Part shown: positions 6,079 to 11,849 of the stretch, piece by piece
How positions within the stretch are numbered: the stretch's first letter is position 1
Layout of the letters: each line of letters opens with the position of its first letter
Assembly (NCBI GenBank): GCA_964354995.1
Contig: CAYHBQ010000018.1
Location: 1-15,586 of the forward strand
Origin: JBBSZK01 sp964354995
Lineage (GTDB): Archaea > Nanobdellota > Nanobdellia > Pacearchaeales > GW2011-AR1
Direction: 5' to 3'
DNA: 15,586 nt
Notes under the pieces: generated by a model
What the model was told of the DNA's origin: nothing
Databases searched by the model: none
What the model saw: the letters and a program-made list of their open reading frames with translations, nothing else
Made by a program: the position numbers and the translations under genes

Positions 6079-8673
6079 TTAAAGTACCGGAGTTAGGCTT
6101 GTGGCCGTGGTTCCTGTGTACTTCTTATTGACTGTTGTGTCAACCGTTTGTGACTTGAGCGCGTTTGCAGCGTTCATGGTGTCCGCAGCATCGTAACCTG
6201 CAACTAACAAGGCAATCTTGTCAGAGTTGTAAGGCGAAGCGTACGAACTAATCAAGAACGAGCCTGATCCAACCTGCGTTTCCGCAGTGAAGTCAGCGCC
6301 ACACAAAGGTGTGCTGCTTCCAAGAAGCGAAGCTGCAACCGTGTTAATACAGCTACCTCCAAGAACGATGAGGTTCTTGTTGCTAACTGAGCTAACTTCG
6401 CTTGCATCGTAGACAATGTCTCCGAGTGCTCCTGAGCTACCGCCTACCGCAGATGCATCAGCTTCAGCAACGTAAATCATTGCTTCCACTTGGTCATTAG
6501 GATAGCTAATAGTAGCTGTCTTTTGGTCAGTACCGCTTGAGTCGGCGTCATCAGTACGAATAAGGGTTCCCCACTTACTCATCTGCTCTTGTAAGTCATC
6601 ATTGCTCTCCAAGGTAAGTGCGCTTCCTAAGGATTGGCCAATTGTTACTGTGCCAACCTCTAGTTCGCTTGCACTGGTACCTTCTCCAGCAACTTCTATC
6701 ATGACTTCATTGTAAGCATCTCCATCGTCCTCTTGTTCTTCAAAGAGAAGCAAGGCAGGGCGAGTGATTGCTGAAGCACCATTCATTAGGTTGATTCGGA
6801 CGGTGTGCGCCGCAGTTTGCGTAAAGTTGTACGTGACTGAGCCAACGGTCTCGGAACTGGTAGCAGTACCGTTTCCAAGGACTGTAGTATCAATCGTAAA
6901 GTTACCAACCTCGTGGAGGGTAACCGTAAAACTCGTGTATCCATCCCCATCAGGGAAGTACAAACTTGCTGCGTTCGTGCCGAACATATCGATATCCGTC
7001 AAGTTAATGGTTGTTGGCTCGGTAAATGCGAGCAACGCACCTTTACTTGTCTGGATAGTCGGGAAAACAACAACTCCGTTTCCAGCGGAATCAGGGTGGC
7101 CTAGAGTGACATATTCTGCGCCGTCTGTCGTAGAATCGACATACTTCACATCAAATGTATTTCCTCCAATGCTTACTGTTCCTGTTCCTTCAGCGGTGAT
7201 TGTCGCACCATACTTGTCACTCGAGAATACATCAGTAAACTCGATATCATCGTTGTCGTACCCACTCGATGAGTTGGTAAATTTCGTCAACTGGATGAAT
7301 CGGCCGTCCTCTTCGTTTCCAACAACGGCGTACGTACTGTCGTTAAGGACAGCGTACTCGCGTACTTGGATGAAGTCACGGTCGGCGTCTGCAAGTTTAG
7401 GCGTACCAGGTGAGCTTTCGTTGTTATACCACTCAATGGTCTTAGAGTCGGTATAATAGTCGGGCTCAAAGTTGACCGTCATAAGGTCATCTCCTGAGTT
7501 TTGCACAATGATTGACTCTCGGTCTTCGTGATCAAGGTCATTCGGAATGTTAAGTCCCGTGAAATCAATCTTGAAGCTTCCGAAAACAGGGTCAAACCAA
7601 GGCGTTCCTGGTGTGATAGCATCGACATCGTTATCGGCCCATACCTGAATCGTAATCGAAGTTACAGATCCGGTGTTCGTGGAGAAGTCTACAAGGGTAT
7701 CCTCAATAGTATCTCCGTTAGAGCCAATTTCGACTTCTGCATTATCTGCAAGCACAAGGCGATCAGTAGATGAGCCCACGCTAACGGTGGCAAATGCTTC
7801 CGAGTTATCGGGTTCATTTGTGTTATCAATGGAGACTTCAACGTCCAAGAGTTTCTTGGAGTCGTTCTCATTGATTTCTTCTTCATCACTGTTGCCTGCG
7901 CTGTCAGTCACCTTGATAGTGGCTTGTGTGTCTTCTGCGCTGATGAGTTCAATCGTATACACCTCGCCACCTACGGTGACTGAGGTTGTAGGATTCGTTT
8001 GACTTCGCAATGTGAATGAGTCGGTTGATTTGAGCAACACAATTTCAGTCCCATCACTGTCTGCACCTACTGTAAACTTCTGACCAAAGAGCATAAAGGA
8101 TTCTCCTTCAGTCTCGGTACTGTTGAACGCAATAGCGTTGTCGAAGGTAGCCGTCAAGTTGTAGATATAGTTAGTACTTGAAGTTCCAACTGCAATACCT
8201 ACAATAGGGTCATCCTCTCCTGAATCGGGTTGCTTTGCAAACGTTATTCTGGAGTTCGAGCCCAAGGCAATGGTGTGAGTAATCTCAGCATCTGCATTCC
8301 CTGAAATCTCGCTGTCTGCCAAAAGCGTCGGCAATTCAGCATCCGTCAACGTTGAACGTACCGAATTAACCGTAGCGTTCAAGTATAATTGAGAAGAGCC
8401 TGTGAAAAGCGGAAAGTTTTCGCCGTCAATAGTCGTCGTTGTAGTAGTCGTGCGACCTCCGCCCGCGACAAAGCGCGTGCTCAGATCAGCACTCAGTGAA
8501 GCCGCAGGCGCAAGGTCTGCAGTAGCACTGTCACCTACAATTATTGCAACATCAGCAGAGCTCCCACTTACGAAAGGAGCCGGATAGTTCGCAGCGGCCG
8601 CAAGGGCTACTGTAGAACCAATCATTAAAGCTGACGAAGCAGCTGACGCGATTTTTTTAAAGTTAAAGTTCAT
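6079..8673 (-). CDS. S-layer protein (methanococcal S_layer_MJ-like)
   Basis: The 864-residue secreted protein should form the paracrystalline cell surface. The signal peptide is MNFNFKKIASAASSALMIGSTVALAAAA, cut near A28. Then NYPAPFVSGSSADVAIIVG follows, the block I associate with the start of mature S-layer proteins in methanococci and DPANN archaea. The middle is acidic and Thr/Ser/Asp-rich beta sandwich, with FMLFGQKFTVGADSDGTEIV and VTVGGEVYTIELI typical of these proteins. The C-terminal 98 residues (767-864) are the S-layer C domain: NLIVLGGSC, then PLCGADF, then IALLVAGYDAADT. The only two cysteines in the protein are C775 and C791, probably a disulfide. A run of seven threonines (75-81) after GGGR and many N-x-S/T sequons suggest glycosylation. 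There is no C-terminal membrane helix, so it is not an obvious archaeosortase substrate. It has a long leader with a Shine-Dalgarno match, unlike its neighbours. Confidence 0.92.
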   Translation of the reverse strand: MNFNFKKIASAASSALMIGSTVALAAAANYPAPFVSGSSADVAIIVGDSATADLAPAASLSADLSTRFVAGGGRTTTTTTTIDGENFPLFTGSSQLYLNATVNSVRSTLTDAELPTLLADSEISGNADAEITHTIALGSNSRITFAKQPDSGEDDPIVGIAVGTSSTNYIYNLTATFDNAIAFNSTETEGESFMLFGQKFTVGADSDGTEIVLLKSTDSFTLRSQTNPTTSVTVGGEVYTIELISAEDTQATIKVTDSAGNSDEEEINENDSKKLLDVEVSIDNTNEPDNSEAFATVSVGSSTDRLVLADNAEVEIGSNGDTIEDTLVDFSTNTGSVTSITIQVWADNDVDAITPGTPWFDPVFGSFKIDFTGLNIPNDLDHEDRESIIVQNSGDDLMTVNFEPDYYTDSKTIEWYNNESSPGTPKLADADRDFIQVREYAVLNDSTYAVVGNEEDGRFIQLTKFTNSSSGYDNDDIEFTDVFSSDKYGATITAEGTGTVSIGGNTFDVKYVDSTTDGAEYVTLGHPDSAGNGVVVFPTIQTSKGALLAFTEPTTINLTDIDMFGTNAASLYFPDGDGYTSFTVTLHEVGNFTIDTTVLGNGTATSSETVGSVTYNFTQTAAHTVRINLMNGASAITRPALLLFEEQEDDGDAYNEVMIEVAGEGTSASELEVGTVTIGQSLGSALTLESNDDLQEQMSKWGTLIRTDDADSSGTDQKTATISYPNDQVEAMIYVAEADASAVGGSSGALGDIVYDASEVSSVSNKNLIVLGGSCINTVAASLLGSSTPLCGADFTAETQVGSGSFLISSYASPYNSDKIALLVAGYDAADTMNAANALKSQTVDTTVNKKYTGTTATSLTPVL

Positions 8674-8684
8674 ATATTTCTTTA

Positions 8685-8691
8685 ACCCCCT
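8685..8691 (-). promoter_or_regulatory. Shine-Dalgarno-like site of the S-layer gene
   Basis: Minus-strand AGGGGGT can pair with the archaeal 16S tail (complement of CCUCC) over seven bases with one G-U. It sits 11 bases before the ATG. It is the only convincing ribosome binding site in the window and supports the start at 8673. Confidence 0.55.
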
Positions 8692-8764
8692 TTCAGCTTT
8701 GTACCATTGACAACCCCACAGGGCCCCTCAAAGAGGACGCCATCGTTTAACGGATAGCGCGTCA

Positions 8765-8806
8765 CTATCACCTTTCGATGATAGGGTACTCTGCCAATAC
8801 AGAGTA
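8765..8806 (-). promoter_or_regulatory. Tandem hairpins in the S-layer leader
   Basis: The first stem is CTATCA (8765-8770) with TGATAG (8779-8784) around an 8-base loop. The second is TACTCTG (8787-8793) with CAGAGTA (8800-8806) around a 6-base loop. Only two bases separate them. If transcription starts from the TATA box near 8894, both lie in the S-layer mRNA leader and could stabilise it or control translation. Confidence 0.5.
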
Positions 8807-8889
8807 GTAGCATATCTCAAAGGGTCTTTAAAAAGCTTTCTATACTAACCCTCGTTAAACCCTAGTTACCCTCGGAAAGGAGAGGATGT

Positions 8890-8898
8890 ATTTATAAA
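8890..8898 (-). promoter_or_regulatory. Candidate S-layer TATA box
   Basis: Minus-strand TTTATAAAT is the best TATA box upstream of the S-layer gene and predicts a leader of about 195 bases. A second box, TTTTTAA at 8827-8833, would give a leader of about 130 bases. Confidence 0.45.
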
Positions 8899-8959
8899 CC
8901 TTGTGCTGTTACTACGTGTCTAGACAACTTTCTATAAGCGCTCCCCACTCGCAAATAAC

Positions 8960-9029
8960 TGATATATGTTATTTTTAAACATATAAGGAAAGCAAAACCT
9001 ATATATAGTCTGCATATATCAATAGACTA
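8960..9029 (+). promoter_or_regulatory. Promoter and putative operator of the HTH regulator
   Basis: TATATATA (9000-9007) lies about 28 bases before the ATG at 9032. Three inverted repeats surround it. TATATGTT (8963-8970) pairs with AACATATA (8978-8985). TGATATATG (8960-8968) pairs with CATATATCA (9013-9021). TAGTCT (9006-9011) pairs with AGACTA (9024-9029) across the start-site region. Dyads over the TATA box and start site are where archaeal repressors bind, so autoregulation is plausible. Confidence 0.5.
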
Positions 9030-9031
9030 CT

Positions 9032-9391
9032 ATGGCCATAAGATCAAAGGTTAGAGAGATAACAATTGTCGAGGATAAAGGCACGTTCTCGACGCTGTTC
9101 AAGCGATTATATGGAGAATCAGACGAATATAATTACGAAGGCATTGCTGCCGTACGACATTTGCTCTCAAATGAAAAAGCTCGTGTTCTTCACACCATAA
9201 AATCAAAGGCGCCGACTTCTATCTACAAGCTCGCACGCCTTCTTGAGCGGGATTTTAAGGCAGTAAACGAAGACGTCAAGCTTTTGCACCGGTTCGGGTT
9301 TATCGACCTTGTTGAAGAGAAGACGGGGAAACGCAGCCGCCTTAAACCGATTGTAGCCATCGACTCGTTAAAAATAGAGATAAAACTCTAA
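9032..9391 (+). CDS. Winged helix-turn-helix transcriptional regulator (COG4190/HVO_A0114-like)
   Basis: This 119-residue soluble DNA-binding protein has an N-terminal arm (1-42), perhaps for dimerisation or partner binding. A MarR/HVO_A0114-type winged HTH follows: LSNEKARVLHTIKSK (45-59), the HTH TSIYKLARLLERDFKAVNEDVK (62-83), and the wing HRFGFIDLVEEKTGKRSRLKP (86-106). The last segment (VAIDSLKIEIKL) is a terminal strand common in this family. Such proteins are usually local repressors, sometimes with toxin-antitoxin roles elsewhere; no toxin is adjacent here. It is transcribed divergently from the S-layer gene, and its promoter contains several dyads, suggesting autoregulation and perhaps control of the S-layer promoter. 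The TATA box at 9000-9007 supports the ATG. Its TAA stop overlaps the stop of the convergent pilin-like gene by four bases. Confidence 0.85.
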   Translation: MAIRSKVREITIVEDKGTFSTLFKRLYGESDEYNYEGIAAVRHLLSNEKARVLHTIKSKAPTSIYKLARLLERDFKAVNEDVKLLHRFGFIDLVEEKTGKRSRLKPIVAIDSLKIEIKL

Positions 9392-9900
9392 CTACACGTG
9401 GTAATGGTCGCTCGAATCTCGGCCTGACCGCTTGCCCGAAAGTCACTAGAACCTCGCTGGGTGCCCGTGCTACAATTCCCTTCTAAATGCCTAAGAATAG
9501 ATACCAATCGCCGTTCTCCGCCAGTCACCGACTCAAGCGCGTTAATGGTTATCTGATATCCTCTAAGCGGCGTATCTACACCCACTCGCAAACTCTGATT
9601 GATGAGGGGGAGGAGCGTTTGGTTAAGCACAAGACAGCTGTCAATTCCATCTGAGCAGAGCGTATGCTGATAACACGCACGATAGAGTTCCCCTATAGAC
9701 GCATAGTCGGGAGCCACATAGAGCGAACAGGAGGTCGTATACTCGGCAACCGACTCGACCAAATACGAAAGACCCACATTTTCACGGGTTTGTACGTCAC
9801 CTCGCAAGCTGAACGAAAGAAAGACCAGTGCAACCACTGCGATGAGCACTACTACCACGACAAACCCAACAATTTCTTCTTGTGCCTTGCGAAGAATCAT
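9388..9900 (-). CDS. Pilin-like membrane protein, last gene of pilin cluster
   Basis: The protein is 170 residues. The N-terminus MILRKAQEEIVGFVVVVVLIA has the layout of an archaeal class III (type IV prepilin) signal: a short basic lead, cleavage expected after RKA before Q7, then a 20-residue hydrophobic helix (11-30). The exported head is about 140 residues and contains several cysteines (TSCSL, RACYQHTLCSDGIDSC, GNCS, TTCS at the C-terminus), implying disulfides. I recognise the QEEIVGF opening from DPANN hypothetical proteins but not a named family. Its ATG overlaps the upstream stop as ATGA (9897-9900), so it is translationally coupled to the 9897-10424 gene. It converges on the HTH gene. 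Function as pilus or pseudopilus subunit is inferred. Confidence 0.8.
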   Translation of the reverse strand: MILRKAQEEIVGFVVVVVLIAVVALVFLSFSLRGDVQTRENVGLSYLVESVAEYTTSCSLYVAPDYASIGELYRACYQHTLCSDGIDSCLVLNQTLLPLINQSLRVGVDTPLRGYQITINALESVTGGERRLVSILRHLEGNCSTGTQRGSSDFRASGQAEIRATITTCS

Positions 9901-10424
9901 GCGGTATTAACTCCCATAATGAGCTTGCCTAGCGTACATCGCTTCGCAAGCGGCTGTCCTTCAAGTCTACACAGTGCAACAAAGGCCTCATCCGTTGTGT
10001 ATTCTTCTTCAGTATCCACAAGTGTAATTTTGGTGCATTCGGGGTACGTGGCAGGTGTGCATTCCACTTCTTCAAGAGATGCAGGATAGACGGTTTGTAC
10101 TCGCAACAGCTGGATGTGTGTGCCCCAGAGCGAACGATATATCTCACTTTCATTTTTCAACACAAACACCTTATCCATATCAATGCACGATGAACAATCT
10201 TCTACTGTCCACGAAAACTCGGGGCTCGAAGCTAAGCGCCGCACCAGTTCCTGCGCCTGCTCGTGCCGAATCGTATTTACATCACCTTTAAGGCCCGAAA
10301 GCCGTATGGACACATAAAACATCAAGACGAGTCCAAAGAGCAGTATAAACGCCAACAGCACAAAGGCCATCTGCTGAATCTTCAGCTGCCCTCGTTTAGA
10401 AGAGTGCACAGGCAAGTCGGTCAT
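9897..10424 (-). CDS. Pilin-like membrane protein (KRGQLKIQQMAF type)
   Basis: The frame opens at 10454, but I prefer the ATG at 10424 (MTDLPVHSSKRGQLKIQQMA, 175 residues). The longer form adds only a stretch of arginines and deepens the overlap with the upstream gene from 29 to 59 bases. The class III-like signal is KRG before Q13, followed by a hydrophobic helix (about 20-40) and then LSGLKGDVNTIRHEQAQELVRRLASSPEFSW, a helical stalk. The head has a close cysteine pair (DCSSCIDMDK) and ECT...YPECTKITL. A protein with almost the same opening recurs in DPANN genomes as I recall, always unannotated. It is the middle gene of a three-gene overlapping unit 11325 to 9388. Confidence 0.8.
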   Translation of the reverse strand: MTDLPVHSSKRGQLKIQQMAFVLLAFILLFGLVLMFYVSIRLSGLKGDVNTIRHEQAQELVRRLASSPEFSWTVEDCSSCIDMDKVFVLKNESEIYRSLWGTHIQLLRVQTVYPASLEEVECTPATYPECTKITLVDTEEEYTTDEAFVALCRLEGQPLAKRCTLGKLIMGVNTA

Positions 10425-11325
10425 TGATTCGTTGGAGTACCTCCGCCTCCGCACTAAGAGCGTTTAGGGGAATGTCTTCATTGAGAAGATTCGCACGGTA
10501 CGTTATCAAGTCAGAAGCCATGTGGCTTGAACATCCCCTCGCATCAAGAAAGGCGCTCTTTTCAGCATAGAGTCGCGCAACTTCGCTTGTACGCTTACGT
10601 ATCCGCATAAGCTGACATTCATATAAGTCGGGCTCTGCAACGAGCGCCGCATAAAAGAGCCCGTCTACATACGGAAGGGAATCAGTTCCCTTATGAACGA
10701 CTCCTCGATGTACACTGTCTGCATCAACGCGTATGTCGCACCCATTAGTAGAAAAGCACACGCTAATGCTTTCTTCAGCACATGCTCCCCTCGAAGGAAC
10801 AACGGTCATGCCTTCTGCACCAAGCTGTACGAGTGCATCTTCAATGTCCTCAGGCGGATTAACGAAGCAGTAACTGTCTGCATACAACACCACCGCATTA
10901 CCTACTCGAAAGGGGAATGAGACCGAGCTCGCAATAACATGGGCTTGCTTCGCTTGAAACGCATCGGGAGAAAAAATAAAACTATACGATGAACGATAGG
11001 GGATGCCCGTCTTAGCCCATTCTTTACCCACACCGCTTCGAACAGTCACGGCAAGTGCCTGCTCCCCAAAGGTACCTTCTGCATCACACTCATTAATAAC
11101 CCGTGTCTCAGAAGGAAATTGAATCGGCGCATACTTTTCGTCTTCAACACTCGTCTCGATCGGGGTGAGCGCCGCCCCAAGTTCTGCGGCAACTTCAGTA
11201 TTGTATGTCGTTCCCTCGCGGGTAATAAGTCGAGAGGCCATGAATACAGCAAGAAACAATATCGCCGCCCCCACAATCAGCACAAACATCCAGGTAAAGC
11301 TGAATTCAAATCCCTTCTTTTGCAT
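10396..11325 (-). CDS. Pilin-like membrane protein with large extracellular head (KKGFEFSF type)
   Basis: The protein is 309 residues. N-terminal MQKKGFEFSFTWMFVLIVGA is a short basic segment plus one helix (about 11-30), compatible with prepilin-peptidase cleavage after KKG. The stalk region includes TEVAAELGAALTPIETSVEDE. The head has PSETRVINECDAEGTFGEQ, a central domain with YCFVNPPEDIEDALVQLGAEG, a CFSTNGCDIRVD segment, and a C-terminal helical part (MRIRKRTSEVARLYAEKSAFLDARGCSS) reaching a terminal CALF. It has its own TATA box at 11347-11353, 25 bases from the ATG, so a second transcript for the cluster starts here. Its end overlaps the next gene by 29 bases. Conserved-hypothetical type in DPANN as I recall; role inferred. 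Confidence 0.8.
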   Translation of the reverse strand: MQKKGFEFSFTWMFVLIVGAAILFLAVFMASRLITREGTTYNTEVAAELGAALTPIETSVEDEKYAPIQFPSETRVINECDAEGTFGEQALAVTVRSGVGKEWAKTGIPYRSSYSFIFSPDAFQAKQAHVIASSVSFPFRVGNAVVLYADSYCFVNPPEDIEDALVQLGAEGMTVVPSRGACAEESISVCFSTNGCDIRVDADSVHRGVVHKGTDSLPYVDGLFYAALVAEPDLYECQLMRIRKRTSEVARLYAEKSAFLDARGCSSHMASDLITYRANLLNEDIPLNALSAEAEVLQRINDRLACALF

Positions 11326-11346
11326 GTCTCTAGAAGTCCAAACACG

Positions 11347-11353
11347 TTTTTAA
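11347..11353 (-). promoter_or_regulatory. Internal TATA box of the pilin-like cluster
   Basis: Minus-strand TTAAAAA is centred 25 bases before the ATG at 11325 and lies in the 37-base gap after the upstream stop. It splits the cluster into two transcription units. Confidence 0.55.
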
Positions 11354-11362
11354 GCTCTGGGG

Positions 11363-11848
11363 TTAGGGCGTTACAAGCACGGTACTATCAAACGCACCCT
11401 TTGAAATGCGAATAGTCGCCTTGCCACGCACAACATCAATACAATCAAATCCATTGAATCGTACATGCTGTAGAGAACCCGAGACTATTTTACAGTTTCC
11501 CTCCGGGTTCGGATAATAAAACAAGTTCACGCCCGGTTCATCAAATCGCGCAACTTTGTCATATATCTCGGCATAATCTGCACTGGTTGCAACCGAACTC
11601 AAATTTCCAATACATACCTTTTCAACAGATCGTGGTACCGCGCCCGTATAACTTTCACGCGTTTCCTCTGAGTTCCATGCATCGTCTATCTTGATCTGCA
11701 AATCGCGTTTGTATAATCCCAATTCTGTGCAGTTGCGCAACCCCAGAAAATAACTTATCATATAAAACCCGACGCCTATAACCGCTGCGATAATCACAAT
11801 AGCCAGGATAAAACTAAACGATAACGATAGTTCTCCTCGTCGATTCAT
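11363..11848 (-). CDS. Pilin-like membrane protein (MNRRGELSLSF type)
   Basis: I chose the ATG at 11848 (161 residues), one base after the TAA of the large upstream gene. Longer in-frame starts up to 11965 would lie inside that gene. MNRRGELSLSFSFILAIVIIA fits a minimal class III signal (RRG before E5) with a hydrophobic helix at about 9-34. The head contains LRNCTELGLYKRDLQIKIDDAW, then VEKVCIGNLSS, GNCKIVSG and GFDCIDVV: four cysteines, likely two disulfides. It ends in a strand-rich tail. One-base spacing means translation by reinitiation after the 726-residue protein, so the two products are probably made together and interact. Function inferred only. Confidence 0.78.
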   Translation of the reverse strand: MNRRGELSLSFSFILAIVIIAAVIGVGFYMISYFLGLRNCTELGLYKRDLQIKIDDAWNSEETRESYTGAVPRSVEKVCIGNLSSVATSADYAEIYDKVARFDEPGVNLFYYPNPEGNCKIVSGSLQHVRFNGFDCIDVVRGKATIRISKGAFDSTVLVTP

Positions 11849-11849
11849 C

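Larger units (their letters stand above)
8674..9031. promoter_or_regulatory. 358-base divergent intergenic region between S-layer and HTH regulator genes
   Basis: This gap holds no credible gene. On the S-layer side are a Shine-Dalgarno-like AGGGGGT (8685-8691, minus strand), three small hairpins (8726-8736, 8765-8784, 8787-8806) and candidate TATA boxes at 8827-8833 and 8890-8898 (minus strand). On the regulator side are a TATA box (9000-9007, plus strand) and nested inverted repeats between 8960 and 9029. The length and structure contrast with the compact leaderless promoters elsewhere in the window. Confidence 0.7.

Noticed and set aside
6764..7456. 230-codon open frame antisense to the S-layer gene
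   Set aside because: It has no promoter, no recognisable motif and low-complexity composition mirroring the S-layer codons. It is a shadow frame.
8734..8812. Possible tRNA-Glu-like gene or pseudogene (D-arm-like TTTAACGGATAG and anticodon-loop-like CTTTCGA)
   Set aside because: The D stem has a mismatch and wobbles, the anticodon stem only closes with an 8-base loop, there is no TTCRA T loop and no acceptor pairing. Independent leader hairpins explain it better.
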